A DNA stretch of 64,000 nucleotides, taken from NCBI RefSeq assembly GCF_018866245.1, contig NZ_CP076458.1, positions 1-64,000 on the forward strand, written 5' to 3'. Below, piece after piece: positions 1 to 15,549 of the stretch. The notes beneath the pieces are model-generated. The model was not told where the DNA came from and searched no databases. It saw only the letters and a program-made list of their open reading frames with translations. The translations under genes and the position numbers were made by a program. This stretch comes from Novisyntrophococcus fermenticellae (lineage in GTDB: Bacteria > Bacillota > Clostridia > Lachnospirales > Lachnospiraceae). Within the stretch, counting starts at the first letter, position 1; each line of letters begins with the position of its first letter.

Positions 1-3
1 CTT

Positions 4-32
4 ACTTGATTAATCATTCGTTTTATTATAAT
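4..32 (+). promoter_or_regulatory. possible dnaA promoter
   Basis: A TATAAT hexamer lies at 27-32, about 60 bases before dnaA. The matching -35 (ACTTGA at 4-9, 17-bp spacer) is weak. I see no DnaA boxes in the first 91 bases, but the window edge may cut the region. Confidence 0.35.
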
Positions 33-91
33 ATAGAGTAGAGTTATTATGTAACGCTGACGGCGTATTGAAATAAAAGGCGGAGATTGTT

Positions 92-1438
92 ATGAACCCT
101 GTAGAAGAAAAGTGGATGGATATTCTTAATAGAGTAAAAGAAGAGCATGAAATACTTGATGTATCCTTTGATACATGGCTTGCTCCTTTAAAAGTTTATA
201 AAGTGGAAGGGGATATTGTATCAATTCTGGTTCCATCTCAACAGGTTGGACTGGACTATGTCAAAAAAAAATACAAACTTCCATTAAAAGTGGCAATTGC
301 CGAGATTACGGGGAAAAGCTATGAGATAGAATTACTGCTTCCTGAAGATATTGAACATCAAAAATCCATGAAGGAAGCCATCACCACTGCTACGGATGCA
401 GGACTTAATCCCAAGTATACATTTGATACATTTGTCGTGGGAAGTAATAATAAATTCGCTCATGCCGCTTCTCTCGCCGTTGCTGAATCTCCTGGTGAAA
501 TTTACAATCCATTATTTTTATATGGAGGCGTTGGTCTTGGAAAGACACATTTGATGCATAGTATTGCTCATTTTATTCTTCAGAATAAACCAAGCTCCAG
601 AATATTATATGCAACCAGTGAAGAATTTACGAATGAACTAATTGAAGCAATCCGTAATGGAAATAATACTGCTATGAGTAAATTCCGTGAAAAGTACAGG
701 AATATAGATGTGCTTCTTATCGATGATGTGCAGTTTATTATAGGAAAAGAATCTACACAGGAAGAGTTTTTCCATACTTTTAATACATTGCATGGAGCAA
801 AAAAACAAATTATCCTTTCCTCAGATCGTCCTCCAAAAGATATGGATATTCTGGAAGACCGCATTCGTTCCCGTTTTGAATGGGGGCTTCTTGCCGATAT
901 CCAAAGCCCGGATTATGAAACAAGAATGGCTATCCTGAGAAAGAAAGAGGAACTCGATGGTTATGATGTAGAAGATGATGTAATCGAATATATTGCTAAA
1001 AATATTAAATCTAATATTCGTGAACTGGAAGGTTCTCTGAATAAAATCATCGCATACGCAAACCTGGAAAAACGTGAAATTAATCTTTCTCTGGCTGAAC
1101 AGGTTCTGAAAGATATAATTTCTCCCAATGCTAAAAAGGTTATTACTCCTGAGTATATTATTAATACTGTAGCAGAGCATTTTGACATTTCTTCTTCTGA
1201 CATAACCGGAATTAAAAGATCCGGTAAGATTGTTCATCCCCGCCAGATTGCGATGTTTCTTTGCCGGGAGATGACCAATGTCCCACTTATGCAGATTGGT
1301 CAATCTATGGGAAACAGAAATCATACGACAGTTATGTATGGTATTGAAAAAATAGAAAAAGAACTGAACGATCACAATAATCAAAATACATTCGAGGAAA
1401 TTGAAATTCTGAAAAAGAAAATCAATCCCCCTTCCTAA
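92..1438 (+). CDS. dnaA: chromosomal replication initiator DnaA
   Basis: DnaA binds 9-mer boxes at oriC and uses ATP-dependent filament formation to melt the origin. The 448-residue length is typical. The N-terminal domain I/II covers about residues 1-105. The AAA+ domain has Walker A GGVGLGKTH near residue 145 and Walker B LLIDDVQF near 208. The C-terminal DNA-binding helix-turn-helix carries the family signature around GNRNHTTVMYG. The start is preceded by a ribosome site (AAAGGCGGAG) at good spacing. It is followed by dnaN across a box-containing intergenic region, the classic Firmicutes origin layout. Confidence 0.98.
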   Translation: MNPVEEKWMDILNRVKEEHEILDVSFDTWLAPLKVYKVEGDIVSILVPSQQVGLDYVKKKYKLPLKVAIAEITGKSYEIELLLPEDIEHQKSMKEAITTATDAGLNPKYTFDTFVVGSNNKFAHAASLAVAESPGEIYNPLFLYGGVGLGKTHLMHSIAHFILQNKPSSRILYATSEEFTNELIEAIRNGNNTAMSKFREKYRNIDVLLIDDVQFIIGKESTQEEFFHTFNTLHGAKKQIILSSDRPPKDMDILEDRIRSRFEWGLLADIQSPDYETRMAILRKKEELDGYDVEDDVIEYIAKNIKSNIRELEGSLNKIIAYANLEKREINLSLAEQVLKDIISPNAKKVITPEYIINTVAEHFDISSSDITGIKRSGKIVHPRQIAMFLCREMTNVPLMQIGQSMGNRNHTTVMYGIEKIEKELNDHNNQNTFEEIEILKKKINPPS

Positions 1439-1720
1439 ACTCCGGTTGGGATTAACTTCATAATTCCTGATTTATTCACAATTTTTATGTGGATAACCGG
1501 TGTATAGAAAGTGGATATCATATTCAATTTTTTTATACACAAGTCATTCACAAGCTGTATAAGGGATTTAAACATACTTATTAAAGTTGAATTTTCCTTT
1601 AAGTTCAAGGGATTGCAGGCTATTTCCACTTTTACACAAGCCCTAAGAAGAAGATTACGAAATCCTTTATTATATATTATATATGGAGGCCTTCGGCCGT
1701 GAAAGGAGTTATACACAACT
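1439..1720 (+). other. oriC: oriC region between dnaA and dnaN with DnaA boxes
   Basis: The 282-base gap contains several 9-mers matching the DnaA box TTATNCACA. Perfect matches are TTATTCACA 1472-1480, the reverse-strand form TGTGGATAA 1488-1496, TTATACACA 1533-1541 and TTATACACA 1709-1717. Weaker ones are TCATTCACA 1544-1552 and TTTTACACA 1630-1638. An AT-only stretch at about 1667-1685 could be the unwinding element. A small GGCC/GGCC hairpin lies at 1688-1698. The last box overlaps the dnaN ribosome site. The call rests on box density plus position; function is inferred. Confidence 0.85.
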
Positions 1721-2830
1721 ATGAAACTGGTATTTGCAAAAGGCAATCTTTTAAAAAGCGTTAATATCGTTATGAAAGCTGTACCCTCAAAAACAACAAT
1801 GCCGATTCTTGAGTGCATATTAATTGATGCATCGGCGAATATAATAAAATTTACATCTAACGATATGGAATTGGGAATCGAAACTATTGTTGAAGGTACT
1901 ATTGAAGAAAGAGGTATTATAGCTCTGGACGCTAAAATATTTTCAGAGATTGTCAGACGTCTTCCGGACAGTTATGTAACAATTGAAACGAATGATAATT
2001 TTATGGTTACAATTACCTGCGAAAACTCCAAATTTAATATTCCCGGAAAATCAGGAGAAGATTTTTCTTATCTCCCCATGATTGAAAAAAATGACTGCAT
2101 TACAATTTCCCAGTTCAGTCTGAAAGAAGTTATCAGACAGACAATTTTCTCAATTGCAGCCAATGAAAACAACAAACTTATGACTGGGGAACTTTTTGAG
2201 ATAAAAAATAATATATTAAAAGTTATATCCCTGGACGGACATCGGATTGCAATTCGTAAAATCGAATTAAATGATTCTTATGAAGATAAAAAGGTAGTGG
2301 TTCCGGGAAAAACTCTGAATGAAATAAGTAAGATACTGTCAGGAGAAATAGAAGATAAGGTAAATATTTTCTTTACAGATAATCATGTTATGTTTGAATT
2401 TGAACAGACGAAAGTTGTTTCCAGACTGATTGACGGAGAATATTTCAGAATCGATCAAATGCTGTCAAGTGACTATGAAACCAAAGTTCAAATCAATAAA
2501 CGTGAGTTTTTAAGTTGTATTGACAGAGCTACACTTCTGGTTAAAGAAGGGGAGAAAAAACCAATTATTATCAACATTGAAGATGAAAGCATGCAGCTTC
2601 GTATTGATTCACCCATGGGTTCTATGAAAGAGGATATCCACATTGAAAAAGAGGGGAAAGACATTATGATTGGATTTAATCCCAAATTTTTGATGGATGC
2701 GCTCCGTGTCATAGATGACGATATGATATCCATATATCTGGTCAATCCAAAAGCCCCATGTTTTATAAAAAATGATGAAGAAAACTATATTTACCTGATT
2801 TTACCAATAAATTTCAACGCGATGCGATAG
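1721..2830 (+). CDS. dnaN: DNA polymerase III beta subunit (sliding clamp)
   Basis: The clamp encircles DNA as a dimer and tethers polymerase and repair enzymes. The 369-residue protein has the three-fold repeated clamp fold. It begins MKLVFAKGNLLKSVNIV, shares the early TTMPILECI segment typical of Firmicute clamps, and ends with the LPINFNAMR type tail near the hydrophobic partner-binding pocket. The ribosome site GAAAGGAG lies 5' of the ATG, with a DnaA box between it and the start, so DnaA could also affect dnaN expression. The S4-domain gene follows after 12 bases. Confidence 0.97.
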   Translation: MKLVFAKGNLLKSVNIVMKAVPSKTTMPILECILIDASANIIKFTSNDMELGIETIVEGTIEERGIIALDAKIFSEIVRRLPDSYVTIETNDNFMVTITCENSKFNIPGKSGEDFSYLPMIEKNDCITISQFSLKEVIRQTIFSIAANENNKLMTGELFEIKNNILKVISLDGHRIAIRKIELNDSYEDKKVVVPGKTLNEISKILSGEIEDKVNIFFTDNHVMFEFEQTKVVSRLIDGEYFRIDQMLSSDYETKVQINKREFLSCIDRATLLVKEGEKKPIIINIEDESMQLRIDSPMGSMKEDIHIEKEGKDIMIGFNPKFLMDALRVIDDDMISIYLVNPKAPCFIKNDEENYIYLILPINFNAMR

Positions 2831-2842
2831 AAAAAGGAAAAA

Positions 2843-3067
2843 ATGGAAACGATAAAAATAAAAGACGAATTTATTAAATTAGGCCAGGCTATGAAACTTG
2901 CCGGTCTGGTAGACGAAGGTGCGGATGCCAAAACCCAGATTCAGGAAGGAAAAGTTAAGGTTAATGGCATCGTAGATGTCCGCCGTGGAAAAAAATTATA
3001 TGTCGGTGATGTATTTTCATTTAAGGGTACCGATATAAAAGTTGAAAAGAAGAGTTGTTCTGACTAA
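2843..3067 (+). CDS. S4-domain RNA-binding protein (YaaA/RlbA type)
   Basis: This small 74-residue protein has an S4 RNA-binding fold: the conserved segment FIKLGQAMKLAGLVDEGADA followed by VKVNGIVDVRRGKKLYVGD. In Bacillus the homologue between dnaN and recF (YaaA, RlbA) is linked to ribosome assembly. It starts 12 bases after dnaN and is probably cotranscribed. The role is inferred from position and fold; the S4 identity itself is clear. Confidence 0.9.
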   Translation: METIKIKDEFIKLGQAMKLAGLVDEGADAKTQIQEGKVKVNGIVDVRRGKKLYVGDVFSFKGTDIKVEKKSCSD

Positions 3068-3169
3068 TTACATGTGTCAAAATGTGTAAAGCACACACTA
3101 AAACAATTATGTAAACTATAATGTGCAAAATAATTATGTAAACTAATACAAATTGAAAGAGTTGACAAC

Positions 3170-4249
3170 ATGTATGTGAAGTCATTGGAGCTTAAAAACT
3201 TTAGAAATTATGATTCCCTTAGTATATCCTTTGATCAAGGTACGAATATTCTTTATGGTGACAATGCACAGGGAAAGACAAATATTTTGGAGGCAATCTA
3301 TCTTTGTGGAACTACGAAATCACACAGAGGAAGTAAGGATCGTGAAATCATTCATTTTAACAAAGATGAATCACATATCAGAATGTTTATAAGCAGAGAT
3401 GATGTTGTCCATAAGATTGACATGCACCTGAAAAAAAATAAGGCTAAGGGAATTGCTATTGATGGGATACCCATACGTAAAGCTTCGGAATTGTTTGGAA
3501 CCGTAAATATTGTATTCTTCTCTCCGGAGGATCTGAATATTATAAAAAATGGACCTTCTGAACGAAGAAGGTTCCTTGACAGCGAATTAAGTCAGTTAAG
3601 CAGATATTATCTGATTCAGCTGACAAATTATAATAAAGTGCTTGCTCAGAGAAATAAACTGCTCAAAGAAATCCGAGATTCGGAATCTCTTTCAAGTACC
3701 CTGGATATATGGGATGAACAGATGATAACGTATGGAATAAGTATTATTGGAGAAAGAATTCAATTTATACACCGGCTGAATGAAATATTGGCCGATATCC
3801 ATCTGAAACTCACAGGGGGAAAAGAACAGATTGAATTAATCTACGAACCTAATGTGGAGGCTGAAGCTTTTAAAAAACAATTAAAGAAGAGCAGAGAAAA
3901 AGATTTTCAATTAAGAGCTTCCTCACTGGGTCCTCATAGAGATGATTTATGTATCAAGGTAAATGGAATTGATATCAGAAAATTTGGATCCCAGGGTCAG
4001 CAGCGGACAGCTGCACTTTCCATGAAATTATCAGAGATATATCTCGTAAAGAAAATAATTAAAGATACACCAATTTTATTACTGGATGATGTATTATCCG
4101 AGCTTGACAGCAGCAGACAAAATTATCTTCTGAAAAGCATAGGTGACATCCAAACGTTTATAACTTGTACAGGATTGGATGAATTTGTGGAAAATCAGTT
4201 TCATGTGAATAAGGTTTTTCAGATAGTGGAAGGCAGTATATTATTTTAA
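3170..4249 (+). CDS. recF: DNA replication and repair protein RecF
   Basis: RecF is an SMC-like ATPase that helps load RecA at gaps. The 359-residue protein begins MYVKSLELKNFRNYDSL and has Walker A GDNAQGKTN near residue 31, the signature region KFGSQGQQRTAALSMKL, and Walker B PILLLDDVLSELD near the C-terminus. A 102-base gap precedes it, holding two copies of a short AATTATGTAAACT repeat (about 3105 and 3131) and a TGTGT/ACACA hairpin near 3078. No remB (DUF370) gene is found between recF and gyrB. Confidence 0.97.
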   Translation: MYVKSLELKNFRNYDSLSISFDQGTNILYGDNAQGKTNILEAIYLCGTTKSHRGSKDREIIHFNKDESHIRMFISRDDVVHKIDMHLKKNKAKGIAIDGIPIRKASELFGTVNIVFFSPEDLNIIKNGPSERRRFLDSELSQLSRYYLIQLTNYNKVLAQRNKLLKEIRDSESLSSTLDIWDEQMITYGISIIGERIQFIHRLNEILADIHLKLTGGKEQIELIYEPNVEAEAFKKQLKKSREKDFQLRASSLGPHRDDLCIKVNGIDIRKFGSQGQQRTAALSMKLSEIYLVKKIIKDTPILLLDDVLSELDSSRQNYLLKSIGDIQTFITCTGLDEFVENQFHVNKVFQIVEGSILF

Positions 4250-6271
<2,022 letters not shown>

Positions 6272-6272
6272 T

Positions 6273-6356
6273 ATGATACCACAAAGTGCGGAGCAATCCG
6301 TTGTATCATAGGGTCAAAAGGTCATGCATTTCATGTAAGGTCATGAGTTTCATGCT
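6273..6356 (+). repeat. decayed copy of the structured intergenic repeat
   Basis: The gap after gyrB starts with ATGATACC (6273-6280) and has GTATCAT at 6303-6309, the same inverted ends as the repeats at 45132 and 55308. Between them is the right-hand sequence GTGCGGAGCAATCCG (6286-6300), as in the 55308 copy. A second, truncated left part follows from 6310 (AGGGTCAAAAGGTCATGC). The middle of the element is missing. Confidence 0.7.
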
Positions 6357-6373
6357 AAAAGATGGAGGAAATA

Positions 6374-8893
6374 ATGGAAGATAATATTTTTGATAAAGTC
6401 CGTGAGGTAGATCTGAAAGAGACAATGGAAGAGTCATATATTGCTTATTCCATGAGTGTTATTGCTTCCCGTGCACTTCCGGATGTCAGAGACGGTCTTA
6501 AACCAGTACAGCGAAGAATCCTGTATTCCATGATAGAGTTGAATAATGGGCCCGATAAACCTCATAGAAAATGTGCCCGTATTGTCGGGGATACCATGGG
6601 TAAATATCATCCTCATGGTGATAGTTCTATCTATGGTGCATTGGTTAATATGGCACAGGAATGGTCTACCAGATATCCGTTGGTAGATGGGCATGGAAAT
6701 TTTGGTTCCGTAGATGGAGATGGCGCTGCCGCCATGCGATATACAGAAGCGCGTCTGAGTAAAATATCTATGGAAATGACAGCGGATATTAATAAAAATA
6801 CAGTAAATTTCAGACCAAACTTTGATGAAACAGAACAAGAACCGACAGTATTGCCCTCCAGATATCCGAATCTGCTGGTTAATGGAACCTCTGGTATAGC
6901 TGTAGGAATGGCTACAAATATTCCACCTCATAATCTGCGTGAGGTAATCAGTGCTGTTGTAAAAATTATAGATAACATTATTGAACATGACAGTGATACG
7001 GCCCTTGAAGAGGTTTTGGAAATTGTGAAGGGACCTGACTTTCCAACAGGGGCTCAGATTCTTGGAACCAGAGGGTTTGAAGAGGCATACCGTACCGGAA
7101 GAGGAAAAGTACGTGTACGTGCTATTACGAATATAGAGACGTTGCCGAATGGTAAAAGTGAAATTATAGTAACTGAACTCCCTTATATGGTAAATAAGGC
7201 CAGGCTGATTGAAAAAATTGCTGAACTGGTGAAAGATAAAAGAATTGACGGAATTACTGCAATCAATGATCATTCCAACAGGGAAGGAATGCGTATTTGT
7301 ATTGAGTTAAGGAGGGATGCAAATGCGAACGTAATTCTTAATCAATTATATAAACATACGCAGCTGCAGGATACTTTTGGTATTATCATGCTGGCTCTGG
7401 TTAATAATCAACCTAAAGTTTTAAATCTTCTGGAAATGCTCACTTTATATCTGGATCATCAGGAAGAGGTTGTTACCAGAAGAACCAGGTATGACTTAAA
7501 TAAAGCAGAAGAACGTGCACATATTTTGGAAGGACTTTTAAAAGCTCTGGATAATATTGATCGTGTAATACAGATTATCCGAGGATCGGCTAATGCACAG
7601 GAAGCAAAAGAAAATCTGACGGCAGAGTTTGATTTATCAGATGCTCAGGCTCAGGCAATCGTAGATATGCGTCTGCGTGCTCTTACCGGGCTGGAAAGAG
7701 AGAAGCTTGAGAATGAATATAAAGACTTGATGGAGAAAATTAAATTATATAGAGCAATTCTTGGGGACCGCAAACTTTTGCTTAATGTAATTCGAAAAGA
7801 AATTCTGGAAATATCAGACAGACATGGGGATGACAGAAGAACTTCTATTGGATTTGATGAATTTGATATATCCATGGAAGATCTGATTCCAGTAGAAAAT
7901 ACAGTTATTACGATGACAAAATTGGGATATATCAAACGTATGACGGTGGATAATTTCCATTCTCAGAACAGGGGTGGAAAAGGAATAAAGGGAATGCAGA
8001 CCATTGAGGATGATTACATCGAAGAGCTGCTGATGACTACAACGCATCATTTCTTAATGTTTTTTACAAACACAGGTAAGGTTTACCGTCTTAAAGCGTA
8101 TGAAATTCCGGAGGCGTCCAGGACTGCCCGTGGAACAGCAATTATTAATTTGATTCAGCTCCAGCCCGGTGAAAAGATAACTGCAGTTATTCCAATCCGA
8201 GAATATGAGGATGGAAGATATCTATTTATGGCTACAAAAAATGGATTAGTGAAGAAGACACCTATTATTGATTATGCAAATGTAAGAAAGACAGGACTTG
8301 CTGCAATCAGCTTAAGGGATAATGATGAACTTATTGAAGTAAAGTCCACAGATAATAAAAAAGATATTCTCTTAGTAACAAAATATGGACAATGTATCCG
8401 TTTCAGAGAAACAGATGTGCGCAGCACCGGCCGTGTATCCATGGGAGTCAGGGGTATCAGCCTGATTGATAATGATGAAGTTGTTGGTATGCAGTTAAAT
8501 ACACAGGGTGACTATATGTTATTCGTGTCTGAAAATGGACTTGGAAAAAGAACATCCATGAGTGAATTTACTCCTCAGATTCGAGGTGGTAAAGGTGTAA
8601 AATGTTATAAAATTACAGAAAAGACCGGAAGTGTGGTAGGAGTAAAGGCTGTCAATTCAGAAAATGAAATTATGCTCATTACTACCGAGGGTATTATTAT
8701 CCGTCTTCAGTGTGCTGATATTTCTGTTCTTGGGCGTATTACATCTGGTGTTAAACTGATTAATGTATCAGAAAATATATTTGTAGCCAGTATTGCAAAG
8801 GTACGTGAGAAGAAAGAAAATGAAGATATAAATGATGAAGAAATATTAGAAAAGGTTGAATCAGATAAAGACGAAGATTCTGAAAACCGGTAA
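6374..8893 (+). CDS. gyrA: DNA gyrase subunit A
   Basis: GyrA is the DNA-cleaving half of gyrase. The start at 6374 is chosen because GGAGG (6364-6368) is ideally placed before it; an upstream ATG at 6362 overlaps that site. The protein is 839 residues. It has the quinolone-pocket segment [17 protein letters not shown], the catalytic-tyrosine region ending [13 protein letters not shown], and a C-terminal beta-pinwheel with the GyrA box [13 protein letters not shown] motif. The position matching E. coli Asp87 is glycine (SSIYG). The C-terminal tail is strongly acidic. The plsC-type gene begins 6 bases after the stop. Confidence 0.97.
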   Translation: MEDNIFDKVREVDLKETMEESYIAYSMSVIASRALPDVRDGLKPVQRRILYSMIELNNGPDKPHRKCARIVGDTMGKYHPHGDSSIYGALVNMAQEWSTRYPLVDGHGNFGSVDGDGAAAMRYTEARLSKISMEMTADINKNTVNFRPNFDETEQEPTVLPSRYPNLLVNGTSGIAVGMATNIPPHNLREVISAVVKIIDNIIEHDSDTALEEVLEIVKGPDFPTGAQILGTRGFEEAYRTGRGKVRVRAITNIETLPNGKSEIIVTELPYMVNKARLIEKIAELVKDKRIDGITAINDHSNREGMRICIELRRDANANVILNQLYKHTQLQDTFGIIMLALVNNQPKVLNLLEMLTLYLDHQEEVVTRRTRYDLNKAEERAHILEGLLKALDNIDRVIQIIRGSANAQEAKENLTAEFDLSDAQAQAIVDMRLRALTGLEREKLENEYKDLMEKIKLYRAILGDRKLLLNVIRKEILEISDRHGDDRRTSIGFDEFDISMEDLIPVENTVITMTKLGYIKRMTVDNFHSQNRGGKGIKGMQTIEDDYIEELLMTTTHHFLMFFTNTGKVYRLKAYEIPEASRTARGTAIINLIQLQPGEKITAVIPIREYEDGRYLFMATKNGLVKKTPIIDYANVRKTGLAAISLRDNDELIEVKSTDNKKDILLVTKYGQCIRFRETDVRSTGRVSMGVRGISLIDNDEVVGMQLNTQGDYMLFVSENGLGKRTSMSEFTPQIRGGKGVKCYKITEKTGSVVGVKAVNSENEIMLITTEGIIIRLQCADISVLGRITSGVKLINVSENIFVASIAKVREKKENEDINDEEILEKVESDKDEDSENR

Positions 8894-8898
8894 ATGAT

Positions 8899-9627
8899 AT
8901 GAAAAGAATTATTTTTATGATGCTTGGAAATATCTTTTATCTTCCATGGGCGTGGATAAAACTCTGTATTCACGCCCACGATGTGGATAACTATACGGAT
9001 GAAGAACATATGGATTTATTAAAAGACATCGTAAAGCATGCTAACAAAGCCGGACGGGTAACTGTAGATGCTTATGGGGTGGATAACATTCCAAAAAAAG
9101 ATGGATTTGTATTATTTCCGAATCATCAGGGTATGTATGATGTATTAACGATACTGGATACATGTCCGAATAAGATTTCTGTTGTAGTAAAGAAAGAAGT
9201 ATCAAAGGTACAAGGATTAAAACAGGTTTTTGCCTGCATGAAAGCTCTTTTTATAGACCGTGATGATTTAAAACAATCCATGAAAGTTATTCAACAGATG
9301 GCATCTGATGTAAAAATTGGAAAAAATTATGTTATCTTTGCAGAAGGAACCAGAAGCAGAGATGAAAATAAACTCCTGGATTTTAAAGGGGGAAGTTTTA
9401 AGAGTGCTGTTAAAGCAAGATGTCCGATTGTTCCTGTTGCCTTAATTGACGCATATAAAGCCTTTGATACAAATTCCATAAAGCCGGTTAAGATACAAAT
9501 ACATTATCTTACTCCATTACTTTATGAGGAATATAAAAACATGAAGACAATAGAGATTGCTGAAATTGTGAAAAAAATGATAGAGAAAACAATAGAAAAA
9601 AATATAGTTACTATTCAGCATGAATAA
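8899..9627 (+). CDS. plsC: 1-acyl-sn-glycerol-3-phosphate acyltransferase (PlsC family)
   Basis: The enzyme class transfers an acyl chain to lysophosphatidic acid at the membrane. The 242-residue protein has an N-terminal hydrophobic stretch (MLGNIFYLPWAWIK), the catalytic NHQGMYD motif (H-x4-D) and the FAEGTRSRDE glycerol-phosphate-binding motif. No strong ribosome site precedes the ATG, which lies 6 bases from the gyrA stop, so translational coupling is likely. The family is clear; the exact acyl acceptor is inferred. Confidence 0.9.
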   Translation: MKRIIFMMLGNIFYLPWAWIKLCIHAHDVDNYTDEEHMDLLKDIVKHANKAGRVTVDAYGVDNIPKKDGFVLFPNHQGMYDVLTILDTCPNKISVVVKKEVSKVQGLKQVFACMKALFIDRDDLKQSMKVIQQMASDVKIGKNYVIFAEGTRSRDENKLLDFKGGSFKSAVKARCPIVPVALIDAYKAFDTNSIKPVKIQIHYLTPLLYEEYKNMKTIEIAEIVKKMIEKTIEKNIVTIQHE

Positions 9628-9683
9628 AGAATAGCGTTTAGCCTGAATAGTGATGACATGTCTTATAAAATTTAAAAAAATGG

Positions 9684-9712
9684 TTGACAAATAAGTTACC
9701 GTTTTGTATAAT
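9684..9712 (+). promoter_or_regulatory. consensus sigma-A promoter for tRNA-Ser
   Basis: TTGACA (9684-9689), a 17-base spacer, then TATAAT (9707-9712) is a perfect vegetative promoter about 65 bases before the tRNA-Ser gene. Confidence 0.85.
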
Positions 9713-9776
9713 AATCAATGCGTCACAAACTGACGTAATTGATTATTATGTGAATATTATCTAATATTCAGGCATT

Positions 9777-9864
9777 GGAGAAGTACTCAAGTGGCTGAAG
9801 AGGCGCCCCTGCTAAGGGTGTAGGTCGTTTGCGCGGCGCGAGGGTTCAAATCCCTCCTTCTCCG
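9777..9864 (+). tRNA. tRNA-Ser (anticodon GCT)
   Basis: The 88-base gene has a 7-bp acceptor stem GGAGAAG/CTTCTCC, a long variable arm expected of a class II tRNA, and anticodon loop CTGCTAA. The discriminator is G9864. CCA is not encoded. Confidence 0.95.
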
Positions 9865-9902
9865 TTTTTGTCAGATAACTTTGGAAAAGAAACAAAAAGG
9901 TA

Positions 9903-9932
9903 TTGACAAAACAGTATAATTTATGATAAGAT
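9903..9932 (+). promoter_or_regulatory. rrn promoter P1
   Basis: TTGACA at 9903-9908 and TAAGAT at 9927-9932, 18-base spacer. It is the first of two near-identical promoter copies before 16S. Confidence 0.7.
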
Positions 9933-9994
9933 AAACAAGTTGTTTTTGAAAAACACAGAACAACAAACAACTTTAAAAAATGCCAAAAAAGTTC

Positions 9995-10024
9995 TTGACA
10001 AAACAGTATGCTGCATGATAAGAT
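9995..10024 (+). promoter_or_regulatory. rrn promoter P2
   Basis: TTGACA at 9995-10000 and TAAGAT at 10019-10024, 18-base spacer. The sequence around it (TTGACAAAACAGTAT, then ATGATAAGATAA and CAAGTTG) repeats P1 92 bases downstream, so the promoters arose by duplication. Confidence 0.7.
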
Positions 10025-10060
10025 AATCAAGTTGCTGCTGAGACAGGAACACAGAAGAAC

Positions 10061-10087
10061 CTTGATAATTAAACAGTGAAACACATC
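10061..10087 (+). other. 16S rRNA processing stem, 5' arm
   Basis: CTTGATAATTAAACAGTG and the following AAACACATC are nearly the reverse complement of 11774-11800 downstream of 16S. The paired arms would form the RNase III type processing stem that loops out 16S. Confidence 0.75.
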
Positions 10088-10224
10088 CTCGAAAGTTCTA
10101 AAAGTTTTAGTTTTGAACGATCGAAAGATCCTTATTAAATCAGTAAAAGGGATAAATTAGCTAGTTAGTTGATTTTGAACTGGAACAGACTCGCAGCATT
10201 TTCTTTTGGAAGATGATGCACATT

Positions 10225-11759
<1,535 letters not shown>

Positions 11760-11773
11760 AAGAATAAGTAGAA

Positions 11774-11800
11774 GATGTGTTTTGCTGTTTAGTTATCAAG
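11774..11800 (+). other. 16S rRNA processing stem, 3' arm
   Basis: GATGTGTTTTGCTGTTTAG and TTATCAAG pair with the 5' arm at 10061-10087 with only a few mismatches. Confidence 0.75.
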
Positions 11801-11860
11801 TAATGGGAAAGAAGTAAAAAAAGCCCATAGGCTTGTAAGTATCAAAACTGAATAACTACT

Positions 11861-11977
11861 GCTGGTGGCGATGCGTTTTGGGGAGACACCCGTACCCATC
11901 CCGAACACGATGGTTAAGACCAAAGCGGCCGATGGTACTGCACTGGAGACGGTGTGGGAGAGCAGGTGGCTGCCAGC
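11861..11977 (+). rRNA. rrf: 5S ribosomal RNA, placed between 16S and 23S
   Basis: The 117-base gene starts GCTGGTGGCGATG, has the conserved loop ACACCCGTACCCATCCCGAA, and ends GGTGGCTGCCAGC, which pairs with the 5' end. The 16S-5S-23S order is unlike the usual 16S-23S-5S; no second 5S follows the 23S in this window. Confidence 0.95.
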
Positions 11978-11981
11978 TTAC

Positions 11982-12119
11982 TGAAAGCAACTTAATGAGT
12001 CCGCTAGGACGAATTTAGTGCGAAGTAGTTCGTGAACCTTAACGAGCATAGCGAGTTTCGTTGAACGAACATACCCCTTGAAAGCAACTTAATGAGTCCG
12101 TCAGGACAAGTTTTGTGCG
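11982..12119 (+). repeat. direct repeat in the 5S-tRNA-Ile spacer
   Basis: A 41-base segment, TGAAAGCAACTTAATGAGTC onward to GTGCG, occurs at 11982-12022 and again at 12079-12119 with a few changes. Related CTTAACGAAC-type fragments also lie in the tRNA-Ile to tRNA-Ala spacer. The origin is unclear; duplication within the spacer is the simplest reading. Confidence 0.75.
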
Positions 12120-12139
12120 CATATATTGAATATAATTGA

Positions 12140-12213
<74 letters not shown>

Positions 12214-12341
12214 GACATTGAACACTTAACGAACCCGGAGGGTGAGTTTAGTGAGAAAGTTCTTCACGAACCTTAGTGAAACGAAGTTGAACTTAGTTGA
12301 GTGAAGTTACCATTTTCGAATAAAATAAAAAAAGATTTTTT

Positions 12342-12414
12342 GGGGATATAGCTCAGTTGGGAGAGCACCTGCCTTGCAAGCAGGGGGTCGAGAGTTCGAA
12401 TCTCTTTATCTCCA
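12342..12414 (+). tRNA. tRNA-Ala (anticodon TGC)
   Basis: The acceptor stem is GGGGATA/TATCTCC, the anticodon loop CTTGCAA. CCA is not encoded. Second spacer tRNA of the rRNA operon. Confidence 0.96.
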
Positions 12415-12443
12415 TTCCGGAAAGAAAGCTTTCCGGATTTATG

Positions 12444-12472
12444 TACCTTGAAAACCGCATACAGATATAATC
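12444..12472 (+). other. 23S rRNA processing stem, 5' arm
   Basis: TACCTTGAAAACCGCATACA and the following GATATAATC are complementary to 15758-15786 after the 23S gene (GATAATCTGTATGCAGTTTT then GAAGGTATA), forming the stem that would enclose 23S. Confidence 0.75.
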
Positions 12473-12654
12473 AATATCCAAGCGTTAATAACGTAAGATA
12501 GAGAAAAGACATCCGAGGCATCAGATACGCAAGTAGCTGATGTTACAAACCAAGCAAGAACGATCAAACGATCGATGCTTATAAATGAATCAGAAATGAA
12601 TCAGTAAACACAAAGAACCAATCCGCACGCTAGCGGAGCGGTGGACTTTTAAAA

Positions 12655-15549
<2,895 letters not shown>

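Noticed and set aside
821-1384. 187-codon minus-strand frame inside dnaA
   Set aside because: It is a shadow of the dnaA coding frame without a ribosome site or known domains.
1511-1702. 63-codon open frame between dnaA and dnaN
   Set aside because: It overlaps several DnaA boxes, has no ribosome site and shows no protein features.
6434-7273. 279-codon minus-strand frame inside gyrA
   Set aside because: Antisense shadow of a conserved gene; composition is rich in Cys, His and Asn, unlike the real genes here.
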